A stretch of 64,000 bases of DNA from Mesorhizobium sophorae (GCF_002270415.1 NZ_NNRI01000015.1:124001-188000), one strand, 5' to 3'; positions 1 through 9,359 are shown, counted from the stretch's first letter. Translations and numbers: made by a program. Notes: generated by a model not told the origin, from the letters alone.

Positions 1-545
1 TCAGCGTCGATCGCAAGCGGGCGCGGCTTCAAGGCCAAAGGCTGACGCCGGCCACGCTGTCGCGGCGCATGAACGAAGCCCGCACGCTGACCGGCCGCGA
101 CCTCGCCCGCGCGCAAGCGGCATTTTTTGCCATCGTGCGCGAACGGCGCGCACGATTTTCGCGCACCGCGGCGCGGCTTTCGCCGGCCCCGATCGCGCGG
201 CGCCAGAAGCTGCAAGGGGACACGCTGGCAGCATTGGCACGACGGCAGGATCGGGTGATCTCCGCTCGGCTCGAGCGCCTGCGCGGACAATTGAACCAGG
301 CCGATCGCCTGTTGACCACGCTTTCGCACAAGGCCGTCCTGGCGCGCGGCTTCGCCCTGGTGAAGGACGCCGATGGGGCAGTGATCAAACATGCGGCCGA
401 AGTGGCGTCGGGAATGGCGCTTTCGCTGGAGTTCGCCGACGGTACCGCCGATGCGATTGCCACCAGCGGCACGGCAAGACCGAAAACCGTGGCCAAGCCG
501 GCGGCAAAGGCCAAAGAGCCCGGCAATCAGGGATCGCTGTTCTGA
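1..545 (+). CDS. xseA: Exodeoxyribonuclease VII large subunit, C-terminal part (5' truncated by window edge)
   Basis: The reading frame is open from base 3 and stops at 543-545. It gives about 180 residues of the C-terminal half of XseA, the large subunit of the ExoVII single-strand nuclease that works with XseB. Visible are the long basic helical (coiled-coil-like) stretch rich in Arg, Ala and Leu, then the typical C-terminal beta segment (VLARGFALVKDADG, around 342-384) where XseA proteins carry the conserved RGYALV-like motif. The tail is Lys/Ala-rich and ends GSLF. The catalytic N-terminal half and the OB-fold lie outside the window. The next gene begins 4 nt after the stop, so the two are probably co-transcribed. 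Confidence 0.85.
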   Translation, partial: SVDRKRARLQGQRLTPATLSRRMNEARTLTGRDLARAQAAFFAIVRERRARFSRTAARLSPAPIARRQKLQGDTLAALARRQDRVISARLERLRGQLNQADRLLTTLSHKAVLARGFALVKDADGAVIKHAAEVASGMALSLEFADGTADAIATSGTARPKTVAKPAAKAKEPGNQGSLF

Positions 546-549
546 GATC

Positions 550-1680
550 ATGACCGACAATCCGAACCATCTGGCAACGCCTTCCGGCAAGCCGCGCGCG
601 CGGCGTTTTGGCATCGGTTTCGACGGCACACCCGGTCCGTTCAACGCGATCACCGATGTGCCGGGCGTCGCCGTCGGTTTCACGACGCTGATTTCAGGCG
701 ATGGCGCGCTCGTCGTTGGCCAGGGACCGGTGCGTACCGGCGTCACCGCGATCCTGCCCCGGCCGCGCGCCGATCTTGCCACGCCCGTCTTTGCCGGCAT
801 CTTCAGCCAGAACGGCAATGGCGAAATGACCGGCTCGCACATCGTCGAGGAAACCGGCGCATTCAACTTTCCGATCACCATCACCAACACGCATTCCTGC
901 GGTGTTTCACGCGATGGCACGCTGCGCTGGATGCAAAGCGTACTGCCGGCGGCACTCGACAGCGCCTGGGGCCTGCCGGTGGCGGCGGAGACCTTTGACG
1001 GCTTCCTCAACGACATCAACGGCCACCATTTGACATCAGAGCATGTTGCGCAGGCACTTGACGGTGCGGCCAGCGGACCGATCGAGGAAGGCAGCGTCGG
1101 CGGCGGCACCGGCATGATCACCTTCGGCTTCAAGGCCGGATCCGGGACCGCGTCGCGCATCGTCGAATGGCACGGCCGCGCCTACACGGTCGGCGCCTTC
1201 GTGCAGTCGAATTTCGGCAAGCGGCATAATTTTACGGTTCGTAGCCTGCGCGCCGGGCCGGAGCTTGCCGAGCCGGCGATCCGGCAAGGCACACCGCGTG
1301 CCGAAAAGGGCTCGATCATCGCCGTCATCGCCACCGACGCGCCATTCCTGCCGCATCAAATGAAGCGGCTGGCGCGCCGCGTGCCGCTTGGCGTCGCCAT
1401 GACCGGCGGCTTCGGCTATCACAGTTCAGGCGACATCTTTATCGCCTTCTCGACCGCCAATGCGAGCGCGGCGCTGGCACCGTCCGGCCGCATCGCCAGC
1501 GCCGATTTTGTTCCCGACACCGACATCGATCCGTTTTTCGATGCGGTGATCCAGAGCGTGGAGGAATCGATCCTCAACGCCTTGGTCGCCAATGACGACA
1601 TGAGCGGACGCGACGGCAATTTCGTGCCGGCGTTGCCGAAAGTGTGGCTGAAAGAGAAATTTGGCGGAGGGGATGATTGA
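550..1680 (+). CDS. P1 family (DmpA/S58-type) aminopeptidase
   Basis: This 376-aa protein belongs to the DmpA-like P1 peptidases, N-terminal nucleophile hydrolases that cut themselves into two chains and then release N-terminal residues or hydrolyse beta-peptides and amides. The family signature is clear: an N-terminal GPFNAITDVPGV stretch, then TNTHSCGV, and the self-cleavage site EGSVGGGTGM, where Ser182 (codon at 1093) would become the nucleophile of the small chain. GGFGYHSSGD follows near residue 290. The length fits the family. The ATG at 550 is chosen because it sits 4 nt past the xseA stop and starts just before the conserved RFGIGFDGTPG stretch. No signal peptide is seen, so it is probably cytoplasmic. 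Confidence 0.85.
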   Translation: MTDNPNHLATPSGKPRARRFGIGFDGTPGPFNAITDVPGVAVGFTTLISGDGALVVGQGPVRTGVTAILPRPRADLATPVFAGIFSQNGNGEMTGSHIVEETGAFNFPITITNTHSCGVSRDGTLRWMQSVLPAALDSAWGLPVAAETFDGFLNDINGHHLTSEHVAQALDGAASGPIEEGSVGGGTGMITFGFKAGSGTASRIVEWHGRAYTVGAFVQSNFGKRHNFTVRSLRAGPELAEPAIRQGTPRAEKGSIIAVIATDAPFLPHQMKRLARRVPLGVAMTGGFGYHSSGDIFIAFSTANASAALAPSGRIASADFVPDTDIDPFFDAVIQSVEESILNALVANDDMSGRDGNFVPALPKVWLKEKFGGGDD

Positions 1681-1687
1681 TACGAAG

Positions 1688-1709
1688 ACGCGGGCCGAAT
1701 AGCCCGCGT
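1688..1709. terminator. Hairpin between the P1 peptidase and the DUF768 gene
   Basis: Perfect 8-bp arms ACGCGGGC (1688-1695) and GCCCGCGT (1702-1709) flank a 6-nt loop, 8 nt after the peptidase stop and between two convergent genes. There is no long T-run, so strength is uncertain. Confidence 0.4.
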
Positions 1710-1742
1710 TCCAGACAGTTTTCCTGGAATTGCTCTAAGCGG

Positions 1743-1997
1743 CTATTTCGCGGCTTTGCTGGGGGCCTGCTGGTTCTCGTCGGCCTCGGCCGCTTCCTCG
1801 AGCCGGGAGGCGATCAGTTCCTGAATGTCGCCGACCTCTTCCTGGATATCCTCCAGAGGGATGCCGACCTCTGCCGCCTTGGCAGCGCATTCCTTGGCCA
1901 GAGACTCGGCCTGCTTGTCGATCCTGGCGTGGGATGACTGGCAGTGGACCTTTTCGCCTATCCATCCCCGCAAGAACTCGATCGCGTGTTCACTCAT
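1743..1997 (-). CDS. DUF768 family small protein
   Basis: An 84-aa acidic helical protein starting MSEHAIEFLRGWIGEKV and containing the GIPLEDIQEEVGDIQELI motif that marks the DUF768 family. The family is abundant and multi-copy in Mesorhizobium, and its function is unknown. The chosen ATG (1995-1997) has an AGGGA ribosome site about 8 nt upstream on the minus strand. The C-terminus is Glu/Ala/Lys-rich and probably disordered. It stands alone, convergent with the P1 peptidase. The family call is fairly sure; no function can be given. Confidence 0.75.
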   Translation of the reverse strand: MSEHAIEFLRGWIGEKVHCQSSHARIDKQAESLAKECAAKAAEVGIPLEDIQEEVGDIQELIASRLEEAAEADENQQAPSKAAK

Positions 1998-2442
1998 ACT
2001 GCTGTTCCCTGGCGGCAAAGCCGGTTGGTAATCATAAACGCCGACACCCCGCAAAGGATGCATGGTCCCATACGAACCGAGTCGTCGCCAGCCGGCAAGC
2101 CGATCTTGTCCAAGGTCCACAGCGTCAAAGGAAATCGAGGGGTCAAGAGCATTCTGTTTCTGAGGGGTCGGTACCGTTGGCTGGGATCACGCCCAGCTTT
2201 GCGCCACTGTTTCTATTTGCTTTTTTCCGGTTTCCTAGCCGATTTCGTCACAATAGATGGCGCAATCCGTAACACATTTACAGTCGCTTCGGCGGCGCTG
2301 CCCTGAGGCGCGCGGGTCGAAGCCGCCGGTATATAGTGACATCCTCACGCAATGTCGACTCTGCTCGCCATCAGGTAGTGTCTCAGTTTGAAATCTTGCG
2401 ATGCGGTCGATGCCGAGACATGAGAGGCAGATCGACCCAGGG
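1998..2442. other. Intergenic region, no gene seen
   Basis: 445 bases between the DUF768 gene start and the lipocalin-like gene stop. Open frames here are short, lack ribosome sites and resemble no protein I know. The proximal part must hold the DUF768 promoter. Confidence 0.4.
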
Positions 2443-2895
2443 TCATTTCTCTCGCACATAGGTTACTTCGTGAATAATCTCGCGCCCGTCGAACGGATTT
2501 TGGGTGGGGGGCGAGGTGTAAGTCAGCGTATGTTCGTCGACTTTGCAGAACCGCACCTGTTCCGTGCCACTCCATGCTTCATTCCAGCTCATGTCGACAT
2601 GATGGACAACGCGATCTGACTCAACCGTATAGCTGCCCGAATAGGCGAACATCGAGTCGAACAACGCAATCTTCTCTTCGTCGGATGGCGGCAAACGCTG
2701 CGGCCGATTGCGATTGTTCCTAAGGATAAAGAAAATGACGCGCTCAGGTGTATAGATGACGATGCCATGAGGTTCCTGACCCAGAGCTGGCTGCCGCTCC
2801 CCGGTCGAAACGTCTCTCGTCATCCAAGACGTCATTCGCCAGCTTCCAAGCAGGAGTTCGTGGCGAATTGGTTGAACGGGCATATCTTGAGCCAT
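2443..2895 (-). CDS. Lipocalin-like domain protein
   Basis: A 150-aa protein with the hallmarks of the lipocalin-like families: an N-terminal LLGSWRMTSW (the G-x-W strand), then GIVIYTPERVIFFI, a variable middle with FAYSGSYTVES, then HHVDMSWNEAW and a C-terminal TYTSPP strand. Such small beta-barrels bind unknown ligands. No signal peptide is present. The ATG at 2893-2895 has GGAGG 8 nt upstream and is preferred over an in-frame GTG three codons earlier that overlaps the ribosome site. The gene is monocistronic. The fold call is moderately sure; the ligand is unknown. Confidence 0.65.
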   Translation of the reverse strand: MAQDMPVQPIRHELLLGSWRMTSWMTRDVSTGERQPALGQEPHGIVIYTPERVIFFILRNNRNRPQRLPPSDEEKIALFDSMFAYSGSYTVESDRVVHHVDMSWNEAWSGTEQVRFCKVDEHTLTYTSPPTQNPFDGREIIHEVTYVREK

Positions 2896-3295
2896 TGCCC
2901 ACACCTCCGCTATTTCTTGGCAGAGCGCTTTCTATACCGTCCGCGTGGTCCCGGGCTCGGCGCATCCGGGCAGTCTGGACGGCATATGGAATGAGACCTC
3001 CCCATGCTTTGCGGTAAGCATACAGGAGTTCGGCCCGGATCGCGACCAGCTAGCCTTCAAACCGAGACACGACCGGATCGTGCGCATCGAGAACGGCGCA
3101 GCGAATGCCGCCGCGTCCAAGCCGATAATGTGCTGGAGTATGCCGCCATTGACGCTGCCGCAGGGCGAGGTGCGGTGACAACAGGCCACCCCTATCTTGC
3201 CGGAAGCGAAGCCCCATATGCATGGTAGGGTCCACTCGTCTTGCTGAGTCCTGCCTAGGGCAAGGAAAACTGCGAACGACAGGGAAGCTTACCGG
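2896..3295. other. Intergenic region between divergent genes
   Basis: 400 bases between the divergently transcribed lipocalin-like gene and the TerC-family gene, so it should hold both promoters. A plus-strand frame stays open to a TGA at 3176-3178, but it has no convincing start and no recognisable family. Confidence 0.35.
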
Positions 3296-4006
3296 ATGTC
3301 CCTTGGGATCGATCAGGCGACGATCACAGCCTATCTGGAAGTCATCACCATCAATCTCGTTCTGTCGGGCGACAATGTCGTGGTGATCGGCATGGCGGCC
3401 GCGGGCCTGGCAAAGGCGCTGCGGCAGAAGGCGATCATCGCCGGCATCGCCGCAGCGGCTGTCATCCGTATCTTCTTTGCCGTGGTGGCCGTGCAGTTGC
3501 TGGCGATCCCGGGCATCATGCTGGTCGGCGGTCTGCTGTTGTTCTGGGTCTGCTGGAACATGTTCGGAGAATTGCGATCCGCCGGCAATGCCGATGACGG
3601 GGACGGCGCAGACGCCGATCCGACCGTGGCTTTCCTTGCGGCGACACGACCGGCCAAGGCGCTGCGCACAGCGATCGTGCAGATCGTCGTTGCCGACGTT
3701 TCGATGTCGTTGGACAATGTGCTCGCCGTGGCAGGTGCTGCCAGCAACGACATGGATGCGCTTGTCTTTGGCCTCATCCTGTCGGTGGTGCTGATGGCTA
3801 TCGCCTCGACCCTGGTCGCGGCGCTGCTGGCCAGGCATCGCTGGATCGGCTGGCTCGGCCTTGCGGTCATCGTCTATGTCGCAGGCAGCATGGTGCTGGA
3901 TGGCGTCGAGCAGTTGAAAGCACTCGACTATTGGACGGTTCTTTCAAGAACGTCGAGTTCGATGGGAGCCCCAACAATTAGAGTCTCCATGCGGGGCAAG
4001 GAATGA
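3296..4006 (+). CDS. TerC/YjbE-family integral membrane protein
   Basis: A 236-aa polytopic membrane protein of the TerC family (metal-ion export or metal homeostasis, often Mn). Two internally repeated motifs are diagnostic: LSGDNVVVIGMAA near residue 25 and ADVSMSLDNVLAVAGAA near residue 140, each with the membrane-embedded Asp-Asn pair. About six to seven hydrophobic segments are seen, with a charged Asp/Gly-rich loop around residues 97-108. The ATG has AGGGA about 10 nt upstream. The C-terminal ~25 residues are Ser/Arg-rich and not obviously membrane-bound. The substrate cannot be told from sequence, and no yybP-ykoY-like leader was recognised upstream. Confidence 0.8.
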   Translation: MSLGIDQATITAYLEVITINLVLSGDNVVVIGMAAAGLAKALRQKAIIAGIAAAAVIRIFFAVVAVQLLAIPGIMLVGGLLLFWVCWNMFGELRSAGNADDGDGADADPTVAFLAATRPAKALRTAIVQIVVADVSMSLDNVLAVAGAASNDMDALVFGLILSVVLMAIASTLVAALLARHRWIGWLGLAVIVYVAGSMVLDGVEQLKALDYWTVLSRTSSSMGAPTIRVSMRGKE

Positions 4007-4030
4007 GCGACCATTTCTGGATTCGAAATG

Positions 4031-4069
4031 CCGGAAATCCTCTTGGGCAAAGCCCTCAGGGATTTCCGG
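4031..4069. terminator. Hairpin between convergent genes
   Basis: Perfect 10-bp arms CCGGAAATCC (4031-4040) and GGATTTCCGG (4060-4069), with an inner GGGC/GCCC pair, lie between the convergent TerC-family and oxidoreductase genes. The right arm overlaps the last codons of the oxidoreductase. It could act as a bidirectional terminator. Confidence 0.5.
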
Positions 4070-5081
4070 CGACCCGCACGATGAGCTTGCCGAAATTCTT
4101 GCCTTCGAGAAGGCCAAGGAAAGCTCGCGGCGCGTTCTCTATTCCATCCACGATATCTTCCCGGTAGCGAACGCGGCCGGTTGCTATCCAGTCGGCCATG
4201 TCGCGGTAGAATGCCGGGCGCTGGTCGACGAATTCACGCTGGATGAACCCCCTGATCGTCAGGCTGCGGTGGAGCACCTGCTGCATCAGCGTCGGCAGCC
4301 TATCGATGCCGGACTCCGCGATGACATTGTATTGCGCGATCAACCCGCAGACCGGCACGCGGGCAAAATCGTTCAAAAGGGGGAACACCGCATCCCAGAC
4401 AGGGCCGCCGACATTCTCGAAATAGATGTCGATGCCATCAGGGCAGGCCGCCTTCAACTGCGCGGCAAAATCATCGGCACGATGATCGACGACCGCATCG
4501 AAGCCGAGCTCCTGCCGCACGAAAGCGCATTTGTCGGCGCCGCCGGCAATGCCAACGACACGCGCACCCTTGATGTGGGCGATCTGTCCAACGGCTGACC
4601 CGACCGCGCCGCTGGCCGCCGCCACGACGACCGTCTCGCCAGGCTTTGGCTGTCCGATCGTGAGCAGGCCGGCATAGGCGGTGAAGCCCGGCATGCCGAG
4701 AACGCCGAGTGCCGTGGTGACGGGCGCCGCCGCGGGTTCGAGCTTGCGCAGCCCGACGCCGTCGGACAGTGCAAAGCTCTGCCATCCCGAGTGCGACAGG
4801 ACGACATCGCCTTCAGCGAAGCCGGCATGGCGGGATCTGACGACACGCGCAACGGTGCCGCCTTCCATCACGCCGTCGATCTCGACCGGCTTGGCATAGG
4901 ATTTGGCGTCGTTCATCCGCCCGCGCATATAGGGATCAAGCGACAGGTAGAGGATCTGCAGGAGGAGTTCGTTCTCCGCCGGCTCGACAATTTCAACCGT
5001 CTCGATACGAAAATCGCCTGGCTTTGGCCGGCCTTGCGGTCGCGCTGCAAGCACGATGCGGGTGTTTGTCTGGGCTGACAT
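4056..5081 (-). CDS. NADP-dependent oxidoreductase (MDR family, CurA/prostaglandin-reductase type)
   Basis: A 341-aa zinc-independent medium-chain reductase that would reduce the double bond of alpha,beta-unsaturated ketones or aldehydes with NADPH. Diagnostic stretches are LSLDPYMRGRM near residue 47, GMPGFTAYAGL near 128, the nucleotide-binding VVAAASGAVGSAVGQIA near 150 (AxxGxxG type), and the subgroup signature YFENVGG near 220. The C-terminal region VRYREDIVDGIENAPRAF and GKLIVRV also fits. The length is normal. It is followed 29 nt downstream by the divergence-free LLM monooxygenase stop, so it lies in the same direction as that gene but downstream of it. The substrate is unknown. Confidence 0.85.
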   Translation of the reverse strand: MSAQTNTRIVLAARPQGRPKPGDFRIETVEIVEPAENELLLQILYLSLDPYMRGRMNDAKSYAKPVEIDGVMEGGTVARVVRSRHAGFAEGDVVLSHSGWQSFALSDGVGLRKLEPAAAPVTTALGVLGMPGFTAYAGLLTIGQPKPGETVVVAAASGAVGSAVGQIAHIKGARVVGIAGGADKCAFVRQELGFDAVVDHRADDFAAQLKAACPDGIDIYFENVGGPVWDAVFPLLNDFARVPVCGLIAQYNVIAESGIDRLPTLMQQVLHRSLTIRGFIQREFVDQRPAFYRDMADWIATGRVRYREDIVDGIENAPRAFLGLLEGKNFGKLIVRVAGNP

Positions 5082-5110
5082 TTGGGCACGACCTCGCTGT
5101 TAAGAACACT

Positions 5111-6433
5111 CTACTCGAAAAACCGGTTGGGCGGCCGCTTCAGGCCAAGATTCTCGCGCAATGTCGTTCCCTCGTACTGCCGCCTGAAGATCCCCCGTCC
5201 CTGCAGTTCGGGCACGACCTTCTCGACAAAGTCGTCGAGCCCGGCGGGCAGATAGGGAAACATGATGTTGAACCCGTCGGAGCCCTCGGTGACCAGCCAT
5301 TCCTCCATTTCGTCTGCGATCGTTTGAGGTGTACCGACGAAAGCAAGGCCGGAATAGCCACCCAGCCTCTGGGCAAGCTGCCTGACGGTCAGGTTCTCCT
5401 TGCGCGCCAGTTCGATGACACGCTCGCGGCCGCTCTTGCTGGCATTGGTTTCGGGGATTTCGGGCAAGGCCGCGTCCGGATCAAAACCGGATGCGTCATG
5501 CCCGATCGCGATCGACAGCGAGGCAATGCCGCTCTCGTAATAGACGAGGCTGTCGAGCTTCGCCCGCTTGGACTGCGCGTCCTCGACGCTGTCGCCGACG
5601 ACGACAAAGGCGCCGGGCAGGATCTTGATGTCGTCGCGCGAGCGGCCGAGTTTCTCCGCACGGCTTTTGACGTCGGCGAAGAAACGTTGGCCGGCGGCGA
5701 GATCGGCATGCGCGGCGAAAATGACTTCCGCCGTCTCTGCCGCCAGTTGCCGCCCTGCCTCCGACGCGCCGGCCTGGACGATGACCGGCCAACCCTGGAT
5801 GGGCCGGGCGATGTTGAGCGGCCCGCGCACCGAGAGATGCTCGCCCTTGTGATCGAGCACACGCAATCTGGAAGGATCGAAATAGAGACCGCTTTCAGCG
5901 TCGCGGATGAAGGCATCGTCAGCGAAGCTGTCCCACAGGCCGGTCACGACATCATAGAATTCCCGTGCCCGCCGGTAGCGCTCGTCATGCTCGACATGTT
6001 CGTCGAGGCCGAAGTTGAGCGCCGCATCGGGGTTGGATGTGGTGACGATGTTCCAGCCGGCGCGGCCGCCGCTGATATGGTCCAGCGAAGCGAAGCGGCG
6101 GGCGATGTGGTAGGGCGCGTCGAACGTCGTCGATGCGGTTGCGACCAGCCCGATATGATCGGTGACGGCCGCCAGCGCCGACAGCAGCGTGAACGGCTCG
6201 AACGACGTAACCGTGTGGCTGCGCCGCAGCGCCTCGATCGGCATGTTGAGAACGGCCAGATGGTCGGCCATGAAGAAGGCGTCGAACTTCGCCGCCTCCA
6301 GGGTCTGGGCGAAGCGTTTCAGATGCGCGAAATTGAAATTGGCGTCGGGATAGGCGCCCGGATAGCGCCAGGCGCCTGTGTGCAGGCTGACGGGGCGCAT
6401 GAAAGCGCCAAGCCGCAATTGTTTCTGTGTCAT
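5111..6433 (-). CDS. LLM-class flavin-dependent monooxygenase (NtaA/SnaA/DszA family)
   Basis: A 440-aa flavin-dependent monooxygenase of the NtaA/SnaA/SoxA(DszA) group, two-component enzymes that use FMNH2 supplied by a separate reductase. Family motifs are LRLGAFMRPVSLHTGAWRYP at the N-terminus, FDAFFMADHLA near residue 45, HIGLVATASTTFDAPYH, GRAGWNIVTTSNPDAALNFG, and GWPVIVQAGASEAGR near residue 220. The ATG at 6431-6433 begins at the conserved N-terminus; a TTG six codons upstream is less likely. The gene is upstream of, and in line with, the MDR oxidoreductase (29-bp gap). The substrate may be a sulfur compound or chelator, but this is inference only. Confidence 0.85.
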   Translation of the reverse strand: MTQKQLRLGAFMRPVSLHTGAWRYPGAYPDANFNFAHLKRFAQTLEAAKFDAFFMADHLAVLNMPIEALRRSHTVTSFEPFTLLSALAAVTDHIGLVATASTTFDAPYHIARRFASLDHISGGRAGWNIVTTSNPDAALNFGLDEHVEHDERYRRAREFYDVVTGLWDSFADDAFIRDAESGLYFDPSRLRVLDHKGEHLSVRGPLNIARPIQGWPVIVQAGASEAGRQLAAETAEVIFAAHADLAAGQRFFADVKSRAEKLGRSRDDIKILPGAFVVVGDSVEDAQSKRAKLDSLVYYESGIASLSIAIGHDASGFDPDAALPEIPETNASKSGRERVIELARKENLTVRQLAQRLGGYSGLAFVGTPQTIADEMEEWLVTEGSDGFNIMFPYLPAGLDDFVEKVVPELQGRGIFRRQYEGTTLRENLGLKRPPNRFFE

Positions 6434-6832
6434 GAAAATCGTTCCGACCAATCAATATGGTCGAGCGCCATCGCTCGAATCCTGATCTTTAGGATCGGCC
6501 GGTCCGCCCAACCCGGGAAGGTATTCCGTTGCGCCGCGCCGGGTTTTTGCAGCAATTCCGTTTTGCGATCCATGACCGCAGCACAAAAAATGGCCGGGCT
6601 CGAATTCGGCCCGGCCAAAAGAAGGTTCAAACCTTCAGAGGGGAACACCGCTCAGCGGAATGGGAGGAGACCGCCGATCGATTTTACCTTTCTGAGCTTA
6701 TTTCCGCGACTTGGCGACGAATGACGTTCCAAAGAACACGCAAAACGGCGAAAATCTGTTCGGCATCGAGGCTTTGTTATGCATGTCGTCCGCCTAAAAC
6801 CGGGGCCACTTTTGGGCGACATGCTTTGGGCT
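6434..6832. other. Intergenic region with rhizobial repeat
   Basis: 399 bases between the LLM monooxygenase start and the 2OG oxygenase stop. The right end holds a rhizobial hairpin repeat (listed separately). I see no gene in the rest; it should hold the monooxygenase promoter. Confidence 0.4.
6781..6824. repeat. Rhizobial palindromic intergenic repeat, copy 1
   Basis: A 44-bp imperfect hairpin whose ends are GCATGTCG and CGACATGC and whose core is AAAACCGGGGCCACTTTT. The same core and right arm recur at 9475-9518. Similar elements are frequent between genes in Mesorhizobium and related genomes; function unknown. Confidence 0.7.
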
Positions 6833-7852
6833 TCACGGGCGCTCCGCTCCGGTCTGGAGAAGATCGGCATAGTGGCGGCGCGCCACGTCGGGATGCGAAC
6901 GCAGACGGCTTTTCAGGACATTGGTGCCGACATCGCGGAACAACGGGTTGTCCGGGTCGCTTGCCGGTCCGCGTGCCTCGGCCGCCAGTTCCTCGGGCAA
7001 ATTCAGCAGCGGTATCGTCGCATCCAGCCGCGCGCTGAAGAAGAAGGGAACGGAAATCCGCTCGACGCCGGCAGGCGGCGTCACGACGCGGTGAACGGTG
7101 GCGCGCAGATAGCCATTCGACGCCAGTTCGAGCAGTTCGCCAATGTTGACGACAAGCGTTCCGGGGAGCGGGTCCACATTCACCCAGCTGCCGTCATATT
7201 CAACCTGCAGCCCTTTGTTGTCGTCCTGCAGCAACAGCGTCAGGAAGCCGCCATCCTTGTGCGCGCCGACACCCTGGTCGCCATCCGTCGCGTTACGTCC
7301 AGGGTAGCGCACGATCTTCATGCGATGGTTGGGCGAGTCCCTGTAGATCGCGTCGAAGGCGTCCTCGGGCTGATCAAGCGACAGCGCGAAGGCTTTCAGC
7401 AGCCGGATCGCCACCGCCGTAGCCCTGGCCTGCCATGCCAGCAGCGCCGGCTTGAGATCGGGCAATGCCGAGGGCCATTGGTTCGGTCCTTGCAGCCGTG
7501 TCCAAGGCGCAATTCCCGGCCCTTGCGGGATGGGCTGGCGCTCGACGCCGATGTCGAGTTGTTCACGCCAGTCGGCAGCGCCCTTGGTCAGTTCACCGCC
7601 GGCGCGCGTGTAGCCGCGAAACTGCGAGGACTTGACCATTTCGATCGCCAGCTTGTCGGTCTCCGGCAAGGCGAAGAACCGGCGCGAGGCATCGAGCACT
7701 TCATCGGTCTCCGAGGCCGAAATTCCGTGGCCGCTGAGATAGAAGAAGCCGACGTCGCGGGCCGCCGTGCGCAGATCCAGGAGAAAGGTGCGATGCTCGG
7801 ACGCTCCTTGTTCGAGACGGCTCAGATCGAGTACCGGCACAATTCTGGGCAT
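6833..7852 (-). CDS. 2-oxoglutarate/Fe(II) oxygenase, isopenicillin N synthase-like family
   Basis: A 339-aa non-haem iron dioxygenase. The N-terminal DIOX_N part is visible (VPVLDLSRLEQG, then VGFFYLSGHGIS), followed by the double-stranded beta-helix core with the facial triad: the His and Asp in GAHKDGGFLTLL (about residues 196-205) and the distal His in ATVHRVVTP (about residue 253), then the 2-oxoglutarate-binding RISVPFFF. The ATG at 7850-7852 has AAGGA about 8 nt upstream and starts at the conserved MPRIVPVLDL. The length (about 340 aa) is normal. The substrate cannot be assigned, and no partner gene is adjacent. Confidence 0.85.
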   Translation of the reverse strand: MPRIVPVLDLSRLEQGASEHRTFLLDLRTAARDVGFFYLSGHGISASETDEVLDASRRFFALPETDKLAIEMVKSSQFRGYTRAGGELTKGAADWREQLDIGVERQPIPQGPGIAPWTRLQGPNQWPSALPDLKPALLAWQARATAVAIRLLKAFALSLDQPEDAFDAIYRDSPNHRMKIVRYPGRNATDGDQGVGAHKDGGFLTLLLQDDNKGLQVEYDGSWVNVDPLPGTLVVNIGELLELASNGYLRATVHRVVTPPAGVERISVPFFFSARLDATIPLLNLPEELAAEARGPASDPDNPLFRDVGTNVLKSRLRSHPDVARRHYADLLQTGAERP

Positions 7853-8174
7853 GGCAGGTTCCTTCTTTTCTCCGCCCTTGCCGAGGAGAAGTAGAAGCGA
7901 CCATCGGCAAGCACTCGAGGCGTGGACGTGCATCCAAGGTGCCACGCAGGGGCAGCCGATCAAAGCAATGGGCACCCCAATATCGGCACCAACAGAAGAA
8001 AGTCAGCGCTGCATATTGTGGCCCGAGGGCAAAATAATATTCCCAACGGATGTTTCATGCATATTGCGACGAGACATAGATCGGAGACGTTTATGCGGAC
8101 TTCCGCATGAACTGAAGGCCCCGCAGGTTGGCCGTTGCGCCCGGATCCCTTCTCATGACGCGTGCCTGATGACT
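7853..8174. other. Intergenic region with small palindrome
   Basis: 322 bases between uxuA and the 2OG oxygenase gene. It contains a perfect 7-bp-arm palindrome ATGCGGA-CT-TCCGCAT at 8093-8108 that could be a protein-binding site. No gene seen. Confidence 0.35.
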
Positions 8175-9359
8175 TCAAGCCAGCCCGAAAGTCTCCACAG
8201 CGCGCATGATGCCGCGCAGTTCGGCGAGGCCTTTCAGCCGGCCGATCAGCGAGTAGCCGGGATTGATCCTGGTCTTGCCGATATCGTCGGCAAGCAGGTG
8301 GCCGTGATCGGGGCGCATGGGGATGCGCCAGTCGGCGCGGCCTTCCCTGCTGCGGCGCGCCTCTTCCTGCATCAGTGCGAGGATGACATGTGCCATGTCG
8401 GTGCCACCTTCGAGATGCTCGGCTTCATAGAACGAGCCATCCTCCTCGATGGTGATGTTGCGCAGATGGGCGAAATGGATGCGGTCGGCGAATTCCTTGA
8501 CCATGGCGACGATGTCGTTGTCGGCGCGCGTCCCATAGGAGCCGGTGCAGAATGTCAGGCCATTGGCGAGGCTGTCGACGGCGTTGAGAATAAAACGCGC
8601 ATCCGCGGCGGTCGAAACGATGCGCGGCAGGCCATAGAGCGAGAAGGGCGGATCGTCAGGATGGATGCACATGCGCACCCCCTCCTGCTCGGCCACCGGA
8701 ATGATCTCGCGCAGGAACCAGGCAAGGTTGTCGCGCAATTCCTTCGGACCGATCGCATCGTAGTCCGCCAGGGCCTCGCGAAAACTGTCACGGTCGTAGC
8801 TGCGCTCTGTTGCCGGCAGGCCGGCGATGAGGTTGCGCTCGATCCTGTCGATCTGCTCGTCGCTCAATTCCCTTAGTCGCGTTTCCGCCTCGGCAATGCG
8901 GGCGGCGCTGTAGCCGGCCTCGGCATTCCTGCGTTTCAGCACAAACAGGTCGTAGGCCGCGAAATCGATCGCATCGAAACGCAGGGCGTAGCCCGTCGTC
9001 GGAAGCCGATAGGCCAGATCGGTGCGGGTCCAATCGACCACGGGCATGAAATTGTAACAGACCGTTGTGATGCCGGCCTTGGCAAGGGCGCGGATCGTGT
9101 CGCGATAGTAGCCTGCGTAGCGCTCGCGCTCCGGCGCACCGATCTTGAAGGAATTGTGGACGGGAATGCTCTCGACGACCGACCAGGTCAGCCCTGCCGC
9201 CTCGATGATCCGCTTGCGCTCCAGAATGCTCTCAAGCGGCCAGGCGCGCCCGTCATAAATGTCGTGCAGCGCCGATACGATACCCGTCGCGCCCGCCTGC
9301 CTGACATGATCGAGCGTCACCGGGTCGTTCGGTCCATACCAGCGCCAGCATTGTTCCAT
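8175..9359 (-). CDS. uxuA: Mannonate dehydratase
   Basis: A 394-aa protein matching UxuA, which dehydrates D-mannonate to 2-keto-3-deoxygluconate in hexuronate breakdown. It begins with the typical [14 protein letters not shown] and contains [43 protein letters not shown] near residue 110, MCIHPDDPP near 230 (a metal-ligand region), and HFAHLRN and MRPDHGHL near residues 295 and 345. The length is as expected. The ATG has AAGGAAAG about 8 nt upstream. No other hexuronate genes sit next to it except possibly the broken SDR that starts divergently 200 bp away and may have been a mannonate or related oxidoreductase. Confidence 0.92.
   Translation of the reverse strand: MEQCWRWYGPNDPVTLDHVRQAGATGIVSALHDIYDGRAWPLESILERKRIIEAAGLTWSVVESIPVHNSFKIGAPERERYAGYYRDTIRALAKAGITTVCYNFMPVVDWTRTDLAYRLPTTGYALRFDAIDFAAYDLFVLKRRNAEAGYSAARIAEAETRLRELSDEQIDRIERNLIAGLPATERSYDRDSFREALADYDAIGPKELRDNLAWFLREIIPVAEQEGVRMCIHPDDPPFSLYGLPRIVSTAADARFILNAVDSLANGLTFCTGSYGTRADNDIVAMVKEFADRIHFAHLRNITIEEDGSFYEAEHLEGGTDMAHVILALMQEEARRSREGRADWRIPMRPDHGHLLADDIGKTRINPGYSLIGRLKGLAELRGIMRAVETFGLA

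Noticed and set aside
2945-3178. Open plus-strand frame reading FYTVRVVPGSAHPGSL upstream of the TerC gene
   Set aside because: The start faintly recalls the C-terminus of glucan phosphorylases (YTVRVVP), but the rest does not match, and no ribosome site or upstream domain is present.
5024-6724. 566-codon plus-strand frame opposite the LLM monooxygenase
   Set aside because: It is antisense to a well-recognised enzyme and has no family resemblance; long antisense frames are expected in high-GC DNA.
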